44,501 nucleotides of DNA from assembly GCA_025355645.1 (NCBI GenBank), contig JANXZG010000037.1, positions 1-44,501 on the forward strand, written 5' to 3'. The stretch's first letter is position 1. Each line of letters opens with the position of its first letter. The position numbers and the translations under genes are program-made. The notes beneath the pieces were generated by a model that made no database searches, had not been told where the DNA came from, and was given only the letters and a program-made list of their open reading frames with translations. Source of the DNA: Gammaproteobacteria bacterium (GTDB lineage: Bacteria; Pseudomonadota; Gammaproteobacteria; Steroidobacterales; Steroidobacteraceae). Positions 7,755-16,026 of the stretch are shown one piece after another.

Positions 7755-9962
7755 ATGGCGCGCGACCCCAAGCACGACGTCCTGTTCGAGCCCGTGCGGA
7801 TCGGACCAAAGAAGCTGCGCAATCGGTTCTGGCAGACCTCACACTGCGCAGGTCCGGGTTCCGAGCGCCCAGGAGCCCAGGCGCACTTTCGTGGCATGAA
7901 GGCCGAGGGCGGCTGGGGCGCAGTATTCACGGAATTCTGCTCGATCCACCCGGAGTCCGACGAATACCCGTACACCTCGGCGCGCCTGTGGGATCAGGGC
8001 GATGTCGTGAACCTCGGCTACATGTGCGAGCTCGCCCACCAGCACCAGAGCCTTGCCGGCGTGCAACTATGGTACAGCGGCGGCAACGCGCCATCGCTCG
8101 AGTCGCGCGAATTCGGCCGCTCTCCGAGCCAATGGCTCGCGCCGATCTTCTCGACCCGCAACGTCTACGGCATCGAGATGGACGAGTCGGACATCGGTGC
8201 GGTCATCACGATGTACGTCGAGGCGGGCAAGCGCGCGGAGCAGGCCGGATTTGACCTGCTCGAGGTCTCTGCGGGCGATGATACTGTCCCGATCCAGTTC
8301 CTCGAGCCGCGCTTCAACCACCGCACCGACAACTATGGCGGCAATTTTGAGAACCGGTCGCGCTTCTTCATTGAGTTGCTGCTGGCGCTGAAGCGCCAGC
8401 TCGGTGAGCACTGCGCCATCACGACGCGCTTCGAGATGGACACGCTGCATGGACCGGAAGGCGTCGAGGCGCATGAGGATGGCCTGCGCATGCTGGAGAA
8501 GTTCCGCACCGAGGGCGTCATCGATGCCGTGGCCCTCAAGATCGGCGACTACGCCGAATGGGGCGAGGATGCCGGCGTCTCGCGCTTCCGGAAATCGGGG
8601 TGGATGACGCCGTTCATCAAGCAAGGCAAGGCGATCCTCGGATCCGGCATTGCGGTCGTTGGCAACGGGCGCCTCACGAGCCCGGATGACATGGTTGCGC
8701 TGATCAAGGCCGGCGTGCTTGACATCATCGGCGCCGCGCGCCCCTCGATCGCGGACCCGTTCCTGCCGAACAAGATCTCCGAGGGCAGGCTCAGCGACAT
8801 CCGCGAATGCATCGGCTGCAATATCTGCGTCTCCAAGTTCCAGCAGGGCGGTCAGATCATGTGCACGCAGAACGCGACTATCGGCGAGGAGTACCGCCGC
8901 GGCTGGCATCCGGAGAAATTCTCGGCAACCACGAAACCCCTGTCCGTGCTGGTCGTGGGCGCCGGCCCAGCTGGCATGGAGTGCGCGCGCGTGCTGGCCG
9001 AGCGCGGCTATACCGTGCACTTGCGCGATGCGGAAGCTGAGCTTGGCGGCCACTGGAAGCAGGTCGTGAAGCTGCCGCGCCTCAGCGAATGGGGCCGCGT
9101 GATCTCCTACCGCCAGGCGCAGCTCGCTAAATGGAAGAAGAACATCCAGGTGCATCTCGGCATCGGCAGGATGAGCGCCGCGGACGTCCTGAATTACGGC
9201 GCGGATCGCATTGTGCTCGCGACTGGATCCTACTGGGCGCCCGATGGCCAAAGTGCCGGTAGCGGAGCGATCCCGGGGGCGGACGATACGCTGTCGCATG
9301 TACTGACGCCATTCCAGGTCATCGCGGGCAAGCAGGTTGTGGGCGATCGCGTGCTAATTCTGGATGGCGATGGCCATTTCATGGGCATCGCGCTGGCCGA
9401 GTTGATGGCGAACCAGGGCAAGCAGGTCACCTATGTCTGCGATGCGCCCGATATCGCCGAATACGGCGTGTTCACGATGGAGTCCTTCAACAACAAGCGC
9501 ATGCTGTTCGAGAAGGGCATCCGGATCTACACCAGCCACTGGGTCGAGAGGATTGAACCGGGCCGCGTGCGCTTAAGCTATGCGTACAGGTTCGGGCCGG
9601 ACCTGATCGGGCCCTTGTCGGGCGGCATCCCGCGCAAGGACAACGGCGGCGCCTTCGACCTTGAGGTCGATGCCGTGATCCTGGCAACCTCGCGGCACTC
9701 TAACACCACGCTGTGGCGCGAACTGAAGGCGCGCAACGCCGAGTGGGCGGCGAATGACATCCAGGATATTTTCCGCACGGGCGATTGCAAGGCGCCCGCA
9801 CAACTGAACCAGGCCATCTGGGATGCACACCGGCTGGCGCGCGAGTTTGACAGTCCGCACCCCGCCTATCCCCTGCCCTGGATCCGCGAACGCCAGTTGT
9901 GGGGCGGCGCAACCATACCCAAGCTCGGAGACGAGCGTCCTCACGTCGAGAAACACCTATGA
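7755..9962 (+). CDS. Trimethylamine-dehydrogenase-family flavoprotein, altered active site
   Basis: An iron-sulfur flavoprotein of 735 residues, collinear with trimethylamine/dimethylamine/histamine dehydrogenase from its first residues (MARDPKHDVLFEP). It has an N-terminal TIM barrel (about 1-340), a 4Fe-4S motif with Cys352, Cys355, Cys358 and Cys370, and C-terminal nucleotide-binding domains starting at VLVVGAGPAG near residue 395. Cys31, the counterpart of TMADH Cys30 that holds 6-S-cysteinyl FMN, is present. Of the TMADH aromatic bowl, Trp264 is kept (Trp269) but Tyr60 is Phe61 and Trp355 is Phe362. Catalytic Tyr169 and His172 appear as Ser172 and Asp175. Oxidative deamination or demethylation of some amine, with electrons passed to an ETF-like acceptor, is the family role; the substrate is unknown. 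Its stop overlaps the next permease start by four bases. Confidence 0.92.
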   Translation: MARDPKHDVLFEPVRIGPKKLRNRFWQTSHCAGPGSERPGAQAHFRGMKAEGGWGAVFTEFCSIHPESDEYPYTSARLWDQGDVVNLGYMCELAHQHQSLAGVQLWYSGGNAPSLESREFGRSPSQWLAPIFSTRNVYGIEMDESDIGAVITMYVEAGKRAEQAGFDLLEVSAGDDTVPIQFLEPRFNHRTDNYGGNFENRSRFFIELLLALKRQLGEHCAITTRFEMDTLHGPEGVEAHEDGLRMLEKFRTEGVIDAVALKIGDYAEWGEDAGVSRFRKSGWMTPFIKQGKAILGSGIAVVGNGRLTSPDDMVALIKAGVLDIIGAARPSIADPFLPNKISEGRLSDIRECIGCNICVSKFQQGGQIMCTQNATIGEEYRRGWHPEKFSATTKPLSVLVVGAGPAGMECARVLAERGYTVHLRDAEAELGGHWKQVVKLPRLSEWGRVISYRQAQLAKWKKNIQVHLGIGRMSAADVLNYGADRIVLATGSYWAPDGQSAGSGAIPGADDTLSHVLTPFQVIAGKQVVGDRVLILDGDGHFMGIALAELMANQGKQVTYVCDAPDIAEYGVFTMESFNNKRMLFEKGIRIYTSHWVERIEPGRVRLSYAYRFGPDLIGPLSGGIPRKDNGGAFDLEVDAVILATSRHSNTTLWRELKARNAEWAANDIQDIFRTGDCKAPAQLNQAIWDAHRLAREFDSPHPAYPLPWIRERQLWGGATIPKLGDERPHVEKHL

Positions 9963-11344
9963 ATGCAGTCTCCGAGTCCCTCGCCGCCGCGCCCGAAGGC
10001 GCACTCAGCAAGACCCTCAAGGCGCGCCACCTGACGATGATTTCGATCGGCGGCATCATCGGTGCCGGCTTGTTCGTCGGCAGCAGCACCACGATCCATG
10101 CCGCCGGGCCGGCCGCTTTCATCAGCTATGGCATCACCGGCCTTCTGATCCTGCTGATCATGCGCATGCTCGGGGAGATGGCAACCGCGCTGCCGAACGT
10201 GCGCTCATTCACCGAATTTGCACGCGCGGGCCTTGGCGATGGCGCGGGTTTTGTCGTCGGCTGGCTGTACTGGTACTTCTGGGTGCTGGTGGTGCCGGTT
10301 GAGGCGATTGCGGGCGCCAAGATCCTGCAGCACTGGATCCCGCTCGATCCGTTGCCTATCGGCGTTGGCCTGATGGCAATCATGACCGCGGTGAACCTGA
10401 TGTCGGCACGCTCCTATGCGGAGTTCGAGTTCTGGTTTGCCTCCATCAAGGTTGCTGCCATCATCACGTTCATCGTGATCGCTGCCTCCTACGCGTTCGG
10501 CTGGACCGCGCCGGACGGCGCTACCTTTGCCAATCTGACCTCGCATGGCGGCTTTACTCCGCACGGGTGGATCGCGGTGATCGCTGCCGTGCCCACGGTG
10601 TTTTTTGCCATGACCGGCGCGGAGATCACCACGATCGCTGCGGCCGAGTCCGCGCAGCCCGGTCAGGCAGTCGCACGCATGAGCTCGACCGTGATCTTGC
10701 GGATCCTGATTTTCTATGTTGGCTCGATCTCCCTGGTGGTATCGGTCGTCCCGTGGGATCAGGTGATCTCGGGTGAAAGCCCGTTCACGCTCGCGCTGAA
10801 TACGATGCATATCCCCTACGTCGACAAGATCATGAGCGCGATCATCCTGACAGCGGTGCTGTCATGCCTGAACTCGGCGTTCTATGTCAGTTCACGCGTG
10901 ATGTTCGTGCTCGCCGCCCGGCGCGATGCGCCGCAGATGCTGGTGAAGGTCAACGCCCGCAAAGTGCCTGTCTATTCGGTGATGATTGGCAGCCTCGCGG
11001 GCTTTCTCGGCATCGTCGCCGCGACCAAGGCGCCCCAGGATGTATTCAATTTCCTGGTCAGTTCCTCCGGTGCTCTGATCGTGTATGTCTACATGCTGAT
11101 CGTCGTGTCCCAGATGGTGCTGCGCAAGCGGCGCGAGCGAGACGGCGGCGCGAAGCCCGCCATCCAGATGTGGCTGTATCCGTGGCTCTCCCTGCTGGCT
11201 CTCGGCGGCATGGCCGCGGTGCTTATTGCGATGGCGATCACTCCTGCGCTGCAGCAAGATTTCAACGCGAGCTGCATTACGCTCGTGATTGCGATTTTGG
11301 CCTACCTGGTCCTGCATCAGTGGCGCAAGGCGAAGGCCAGTTGA
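9959..11344 (+). CDS. AAT-family amino acid permease (GabP-like)
   Basis: A permease of 461 residues with twelve predicted helices. LKARHLTMISIGGIIGAGLFVGSS is the hallmark N-terminus of the amino acid transporter (AAT) branch of the APC superfamily, which includes GABA, proline, lysine and aromatic amino acid permeases; MRMLGEMATALP follows in helix 2. The start is fixed by the ATGA overlap with the TMADH-family gene, which implies coupled translation. The permease therefore most likely imports the substrate of that enzyme, or a related amine or amino acid. Direction and substrate cannot be read from sequence. Confidence 0.92.
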   Translation: MNAVSESLAAAPEGALSKTLKARHLTMISIGGIIGAGLFVGSSTTIHAAGPAAFISYGITGLLILLIMRMLGEMATALPNVRSFTEFARAGLGDGAGFVVGWLYWYFWVLVVPVEAIAGAKILQHWIPLDPLPIGVGLMAIMTAVNLMSARSYAEFEFWFASIKVAAIITFIVIAASYAFGWTAPDGATFANLTSHGGFTPHGWIAVIAAVPTVFFAMTGAEITTIAAAESAQPGQAVARMSSTVILRILIFYVGSISLVVSVVPWDQVISGESPFTLALNTMHIPYVDKIMSAIILTAVLSCLNSAFYVSSRVMFVLAARRDAPQMLVKVNARKVPVYSVMIGSLAGFLGIVAATKAPQDVFNFLVSSSGALIVYVYMLIVVSQMVLRKRRERDGGAKPAIQMWLYPWLSLLALGGMAAVLIAMAITPALQQDFNASCITLVIAILAYLVLHQWRKAKAS

Positions 11345-11510
11345 ACATTTGTTGACTGGCCATGAAAAAGCTTCGCTGGCGCGGGGTTGATGCTTTGGCA
11401 TGATGGCTCCGTCAGTTTAGGAGCCATTCGCCCCGGCACGTCAGACAACTCCCCCGCCGGCGCGAAAATCCGGCGGTGCGGGCACTCCCCTACGAGGCCC
11501 GCGCCGTATT

Positions 11511-11939
11511 TTATCGCTCGAATTTCGTCGACAGGATGATCGAGGAATTGGTCCGCTCCACCCCGGCGATGGACCCAATCCGGTCGATGACTTGGTCCAT
11601 TTCCGCAACCGTTGCCGTGGCGGCGATCGCAATCAGGTCGACGTCACCACTGACCGAATGCAATAGCCGCACCTGCGGCATGGCCTGCAGGATTGCCGAG
11701 ACTGCGCGGGTCTCCTTCGGCTGCACCTTGATCAGAACATGCGCGCGCACCGCGCCCAAGTCGTGTTCCGGCGCGAGCCGCACGGCGTAACCCGTGATGA
11801 CCCCCTGGCGCTCGAGCCGGTCGATGCGGCTTTGCACGCTGGTGCGCGAGCGCCCTACGAGCCTCGCAAGCTCCGCTGTCGATATGCGGCCATTGGCGCG
11901 CAGTGCACTGATCAACTGCTCATCGATCAGGTCCTTCAT
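11511..11939 (-). CDS. Lrp/AsnC-family transcriptional regulator
   Basis: A regulator of 142 residues. The N-terminal helix-turn-helix runs about 4-50 (LIDEQLISALRANGRISTAE, then LVGRSRTSVQSRIDRLERQG). The C-terminal ligand-binding RAM domain runs about 60-135, with the SGDVDLIAIA strand typical of AsnC proteins. The ATG at 11939 overlaps the stop of the upstream permease by four bases, so the two are one operon. Lrp/AsnC proteins that sit with a transporter usually respond to the transported amino acid; here the target is probably the divergent promoter region between this operon and the dehydrogenase at 13475. Confidence 0.94.
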   Translation of the reverse strand: MKDLIDEQLISALRANGRISTAELARLVGRSRTSVQSRIDRLERQGVITGYAVRLAPEHDLGAVRAHVLIKVQPKETRAVSAILQAMPQVRLLHSVSGDVDLIAIAATATVAEMDQVIDRIGSIAGVERTNSSIILSTKFER

Positions 11940-13312
11940 CGGGTTCTGGCTCCGGACAGGAGGTATCCGTACCACAGAGCCCCAGTGCCGAGGTACGCGG
12001 CAAAATACAGCGGGAATTGGTCAGCCGGCGCGGCCGGCATCGGGTACACCGCCGCAATGACCGGCGGCACCATGAACAGGATGGCCCCGAGCGATTTGAA
12101 GATGTCGGCGCCGTTCAGTTCCCCGAGCCACTTCAGGTACAGCGGCGCCGCGATCGAGATCAGCACATAGACCACGAGGAAGCCGAAGGTGGCAAGCGTG
12201 CTGAGGTCATTGAAGACATCGAGCAGCGCCACGCCGCGTGCCATCAACGTCGCGGGCAGTGAGAAGATCAGGACACAACTGAGGCTCACGGCCAGGTGCG
12301 GCGTCTGGTTGGTCGAATGCGCTCGGCCCACGTGCGCAGTGAAAATCCCGCCATGGCTCATGCTAAAGATAATGCGGGACGCGGCATTGACGCTCGCAAG
12401 CGCGCAGGCGAACAGGCTGATGACGGCGCCTGTCGAAATCAGCAGGCCGAAAGCGCCCACGCCGAACCCGCGCGCCAGGTCGTTGAAAGGCGCGGTACTG
12501 TCGGCGAGCGAGCCCGGCAACCCTTCGAACGCCATGACGGCGATGTACGCGGTCAGCATGAAGAACGTGCCGCTGATCAGCGCGCTGAGCAGCACTGAGC
12601 GCGGGATAGTGACCTGCGGATTTTTTGCCTCATCGCCCAGCGTCGTCGCACTCTCGTAGCCCACAAAACTGAATATGGCGAGGATCAAGCCGGCTTTCAG
12701 GCCCGCGACATGCAGGGCCCCGATGTTGAATTGCGAGCTATCCACCAAGGTGTGCAGCTTGAACATGACAATGATGCCCAGGATCAGGATCAGCGCCATG
12801 GAGAGGACTTCGAGCACGAGCATGACACGGGTGGAGAGCCGGATATCCTTGTACGCGATCAGCCACACTCCCACGGTTGCCAGCGTGTACACCAGCACCG
12901 GCGACGCATGCAGGTGCATCTCCCCAAGCAAAAGGCCCGCGTAATTGACCGTTCCCGCGAGCACCGCCATCGCCGTAAGCAAGTACGCCAGGATCAGGCA
13001 CCAGCCGGTCATGAACCCGGCATGCATGCCAAGGCCCCGGGTCACGAACGAATACAGCGAGCCCGGCGTGGCCGAGCGTCGGGCGAACTGGTTAATATTG
13101 CTGCCCACCAGAACAAGGCGAATCATCGCAAAAAGGTATGCAAGCCAGGTGCCGGCGCCGGCCGAAGCAAAGACCAGCGGCACGATGAGTACCGGGGTCA
13201 GGGTCGGGGAGATGTTTGCAACGGACTGTGCGAGCGTCTCTGGAAAGGACAGGCAGCCGGCCCGCAGCCCGCCCGGTGCTCCGGAGGCCCTGTGATCGCC
13301 AAAATCCTGCAT
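11936..13312 (-). CDS. APC-superfamily amino acid permease
   Basis: A permease of 458 residues with about twelve helices. Family features are the first helix ETLAQSVANISPTLTPVLIVPLVFASAG, the glycine-rich SFVTRGLGMHAGFMTGWCLILAY around helix 3 and ILAIFSFVGYESATTLGDEAKNPQVTIPRSV in helix 6 and the following loop, a strong APC signature. It is the third APC transporter within 8 kb. It forms an operon with the Lrp-type regulator (four-base overlap) and diverges from the lysine-6-dehydrogenase-like gene. The start at 13312 has no well-spaced ribosome site, so it could begin elsewhere in the first 20 codons. Confidence 0.9.
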   Translation of the reverse strand: MQDFGDHRASGAPGGLRAGCLSFPETLAQSVANISPTLTPVLIVPLVFASAGAGTWLAYLFAMIRLVLVGSNINQFARRSATPGSLYSFVTRGLGMHAGFMTGWCLILAYLLTAMAVLAGTVNYAGLLLGEMHLHASPVLVYTLATVGVWLIAYKDIRLSTRVMLVLEVLSMALILILGIIVMFKLHTLVDSSQFNIGALHVAGLKAGLILAIFSFVGYESATTLGDEAKNPQVTIPRSVLLSALISGTFFMLTAYIAVMAFEGLPGSLADSTAPFNDLARGFGVGAFGLLISTGAVISLFACALASVNAASRIIFSMSHGGIFTAHVGRAHSTNQTPHLAVSLSCVLIFSLPATLMARGVALLDVFNDLSTLATFGFLVVYVLISIAAPLYLKWLGELNGADIFKSLGAILFMVPPVIAAVYPMPAAPADQFPLYFAAYLGTGALWYGYLLSGARTR

Positions 13313-13366
13313 CCTGCTGCCCCGTTTCTGGCCGCTGAACCGTCAATTTATCATCATAGTGCCTAA

Positions 13367-13393
13367 TAGAGTAGTTTATTTGTCTATCTAGAC
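13367..13393. promoter_or_regulatory. AT-rich inverted repeats, candidate Lrp site
   Basis: Between the divergent permease and dehydrogenase genes the sequence becomes AT-rich. TAGA (13367-13370) and TCTA (13383-13386) flank a 12-base AT-rich centre, and GTCTA-TC-TAGAC (13382-13393) is a near-continuous palindrome. Lrp/AsnC proteins bind palindromes with AT-rich centres, and such a gene is the second cistron of the leftward operon. The match is suggestive only. Confidence 0.35.
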
Positions 13394-13474
13394 CCTACTT
13401 TTCGACCAATTCACCCATACCAATCGCCGGGGTCCTGCCTCAAAATGCGGCTCAGTTTTGTATCAAGGTGACCC

Positions 13475-14554
13475 ATGAAGAACATAGTCATTGTTGGAGC
13501 GGGCAAGATAGGCTCGATGATTGCGGAGATGCTGCTGCAGAGCGGCGACTACGCCGTAACCGTCATCGACCGGGCGCAGGCTCAGCTCGACAAACTGGAT
13601 TCGTCCCTGTCCGCCAGGCGCGTCGCCGTTGACATTGGTGACGGCGCGAAACTGCGTGAAGTACTGAAAGGCCAGTACGCCGTGCTCAGCGCGGCCCCCT
13701 ACTCCGCGACACGCCAGATCGCCGAGGCGGCGAAGGCTGCGGGCGTCAATTACCTCGACCTGACCGAGGACGTCGCAAGCACCCGTGCGGTCAAGCAGCT
13801 GGCTGCCGGCGCCAAGACCGCGTTCATCCCGCAATGCGGCCTCGCGCCCGGCTTTATCACGATCGTCGCGAGTGACCTGATGTCGCGCTTCGACTCCCTA
13901 CAAGATGTGCGCATGCGCGTAGGGGCATTGCCGAAGTTCCCGTCCAATGCGCTGAACTACAACCTGACGTGGAGCACCGACGGCGTCATCAACGAATATT
14001 GCGAGCCCTGCGAGGCGATCGTGAACGGCCAGCAGCGCGAGACTTTGCCGCTCGAGGAACGCGAAGAGTTCTCGCTGGACGGCGTGCTCTACGAGGCATT
14101 CAACACCTCGGGCGGCCTCGGCACCCTATGCGAGACACTGGCCGGTAAGGTCCAGAATCTGAATTACCGCACGATCCGCTATCCCGGGCATGCCGCGATC
14201 ATGAAGGCACTGCTCAATGATCTGCGCCTGCGCGACCGGCGCGACCTGCTAAAGGACATCCTCGAGAACGCCGTACCGCTGACGATGCAGGACGTCGTGA
14301 TCATATTCGTCACAGTGACCGGCATGCGCACGGGGCAGTTGGTCCAGGAAACCTACGCAAACAAGATCTACGCGGCGGCGCTCGGCGGGCGGATCCATAG
14401 CGCCATCCAAATCACGACCGCGAGCGGCATCTGCACGGTGCTTGACATGCTGAGCGCCGGCGACTTGCCGCAGTCGGGCCTGATCAAGCAAGAGGAGATT
14501 CCGCTCAAGGCATTCCTCGCTAATCGTTTCGGCAAGCGCTACGCGATGGCCTGA
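13475..14554 (+). CDS. Saccharopine dehydrogenase / lysine 6-dehydrogenase-like protein
   Basis: A dehydrogenase of 359 residues. The N-terminus is a Rossmann fold (IVIVGAGKIGSMIAEML, then VTVIDRA for the adenosine ribose). The middle carries PQCGLAPGFITIVASDLM and the distal part AFNTSGGLGTLCETLAG followed by YRTIRYPGHA. The last two blocks resemble L-lysine 6-dehydrogenase of the saccharopine dehydrogenase family. That enzyme oxidises the epsilon-amine of lysine with NAD to give a semialdehyde that cyclises. AAGGTGA just before the ATG fixes the start. It diverges from the permease-Lrp operon, so import and oxidation of a lysine-like compound is a reasonable reading but not proven. Confidence 0.88.
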   Translation: MKNIVIVGAGKIGSMIAEMLLQSGDYAVTVIDRAQAQLDKLDSSLSARRVAVDIGDGAKLREVLKGQYAVLSAAPYSATRQIAEAAKAAGVNYLDLTEDVASTRAVKQLAAGAKTAFIPQCGLAPGFITIVASDLMSRFDSLQDVRMRVGALPKFPSNALNYNLTWSTDGVINEYCEPCEAIVNGQQRETLPLEEREEFSLDGVLYEAFNTSGGLGTLCETLAGKVQNLNYRTIRYPGHAAIMKALLNDLRLRDRRDLLKDILENAVPLTMQDVVIIFVTVTGMRTGQLVQETYANKIYAAALGGRIHSAIQITTASGICTVLDMLSAGDLPQSGLIKQEEIPLKAFLANRFGKRYAMA

Positions 14555-14628
14555 ACGGGGTTCAAGCGATCAAAGCATGAATCCGCCGCAGCGCCACAAA
14601 CAGCTCAGTGGAATGTTAATCTTTCCGC

Positions 14629-15573
14629 ATGACTGATAATGAGCGCATGCCGGTGGCGATTCCGATCCGTAAGCCACTCGACGCTCGCGCGTGGCTGCTG
14701 ATGGTGATGCTGTGCCTCGTCTGGGGAATCCAGCAGGTCGCGATAAAGAAGGTCATCGGCGACATTGCCCCGATCATGCAGCTGACGTTGCGCTTTGGCA
14801 TTGCGGCGGTGTTCTTTGCCATGGTAGTGCTCTTTCGCGAGGGGCGGCGCGCGTTTACGGACGGAACATTGAGGAGTGGCCTGATCCTGGGCGCACTATT
14901 TTCGCTTGAATTTATCTTTGTCGGCCAGTCCCTTAAATATACCAGTGCCGCGCATGCCGTCGTGTTTCTGTACACCTCCCCGATATTCACAGCACTCGGC
15001 GTACGCTTCCTGCCGGATGAGCACCTGAACAAGGCCCAGTGGTCCGGCATCGCAGTGGCATTCGCGGGTACCGCGGTCGCCTTTCTCGGTCGCCACTCGC
15101 CGATGCATGGACTGGTGCTTGGCGATCTGCTGGCATTGCTCGGTGGCATCACGTGGGGCGCTAGCAACGTCGCCCTGCGGCACGGGAGGATCGGCAGCGC
15201 CATCGCGCCGAAGACCGTCATGTTTCAAGTCGCCATCGCAACGGTCGTATTGTGGATTTTCGCGAGCTTCACGCATCAGAATCAGGTGGCCTTCAGCCAG
15301 CCCGCCATGCTGTCGATCGCGTTTCAAACCATCGTAGTTTCGATCTGCAGCTACCTGATATGGTTTTGGATGCTGCGCCATTACCTGACATCGCGCCTGA
15401 TGCTGGTGTCGTTCCTAACGCCGCTGTTCGGCGTATTGTTCGGCGCGGTCCTGCTGGGCGACAAGGTTGACCTGAACTTTGGCATTGGATCGATGCTGGT
15501 CCTCGCCGGGATTCTCGTTGTCAATGCGCCTCAGGCTCTGTGGAGCTGGCGTCCTTCGCGGGCAGCGAACTGA
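14629..15573 (+). CDS. EamA/DMT-family transporter
   Basis: An inner-membrane transporter of 314 residues with ten predicted helices in two EamA repeats; the first includes MLCLVWGIQQVAIKKV and the second begins near LLALLGGITWGASNVALRHG. Family members export amino acids and other metabolites. The ATG at 14629 has no Shine-Dalgarno sequence, but TAATCT lies six bases before it, so the mRNA may be leaderless. It follows the lysine-6-dehydrogenase-like gene by 74 bases and could relieve accumulation of an amino acid or intermediate. Confidence 0.92.
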   Translation: MTDNERMPVAIPIRKPLDARAWLLMVMLCLVWGIQQVAIKKVIGDIAPIMQLTLRFGIAAVFFAMVVLFREGRRAFTDGTLRSGLILGALFSLEFIFVGQSLKYTSAAHAVVFLYTSPIFTALGVRFLPDEHLNKAQWSGIAVAFAGTAVAFLGRHSPMHGLVLGDLLALLGGITWGASNVALRHGRIGSAIAPKTVMFQVAIATVVLWIFASFTHQNQVAFSQPAMLSIAFQTIVVSICSYLIWFWMLRHYLTSRLMLVSFLTPLFGVLFGAVLLGDKVDLNFGIGSMLVLAGILVVNAPQALWSWRPSRAAN

Positions 15574-16026
15574 TCTTCGTGCACCTAATTTTGTCTTAGG
15601 CATAACGTCCCAATGCTGAATGGTCACGCTGGCTCTTCCGGCTTTCAGAAATACGGCAACTCCGACCATATTCCCGTCGCCGGATTTGTATATCGGGTGC
15701 GCCACGAAGGCCGTGCCGTATCGGGACTCTTCGCTCGCTTGGTGAAAGTGAGATTGGCAGAGCCGGCACTCCTTAGTCTCCCGCGGTCAAAAATGTCTCC
15801 CGTTCCCGGAGCTTCGTGTTAGTTCACGGCATTGTCGCCCGGTTGTTTTGCAGATACCTTATAGGCGGGCTGTGGATTCGAATCGCAGTGGCGGGAGTTG
15901 GGGTATCGGTGCGGTTGGCCATTCGAACATCGACTATGAGCCCTGCTATCCGGCAGGGAACTTCGTATATACGAAGCCTCAGCCGGTGGTTTATTCTGGG
16001 ACCCGCCCCGGACGCTGGAGGAATTT
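15574..16026. other. Gene-free interval of 453 bases
   Basis: No convincing coding sequence was recognised on either strand; the short open frames here lack family patterns and ribosome sites. The right half holds a GATTCGAATC palindrome (15875-15884), a hairpin (15941-15958) and a 16-base palindrome (15961-15976). It presumably contains the promoter of the gene at 16027. Confidence 0.6.
15941..15976. promoter_or_regulatory. Hairpin plus 16-base perfect palindrome
   Basis: CCCTGC (15941-15946) pairs with GCAGGG (15953-15958) around TATCCG. Two bases later comes CTTCGTATATACGAAG (15961-15976), a perfect 16-base palindrome. It lies 50 bases before the start of the NTF2-like gene, where an operator would be expected. 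No regulator gene is adjacent, so its binding protein is unknown. Confidence 0.4.

Noticed and set aside
6823..7755. Open frame of 310 codons on the plus strand opposite the SDR gene
   Set aside because: It is antisense to a gene with complete SDR motifs, is Arg/Ala/Asp-rich without any family pattern and is typical of GC-rich antisense frames.
8067..9299. Open frame of 410 codons on the minus strand inside the TMADH-family gene
   Set aside because: The plus strand encodes a clearly recognisable flavoprotein; the antisense product shows only low-complexity Arg/Ala/Leu/Asp composition.
11405..11440. GGCTCC/GGAGCC hairpin between convergent permease and Lrp genes as a terminator
   Set aside because: The stem is only six base pairs with a nine-base loop and no T-run follows on either strand.
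12710..13366. Open frame of 218 codons opposite the permease at 11936-13312
   Set aside because: His/Arg/Gln-rich antisense shadow of a membrane protein gene with no ribosome site.
15875..15884. GATTCGAATC resembling a tRNA T-loop
   Set aside because: The flanking bases do not form a T stem and no anticodon or acceptor arm is found, so it is only a short palindrome.
15961..15976. Palindrome as a true loxP-like recombination site
   Set aside because: The eight-base asymmetric spacer and outer arm bases of loxP are missing and no recombinase gene is nearby.
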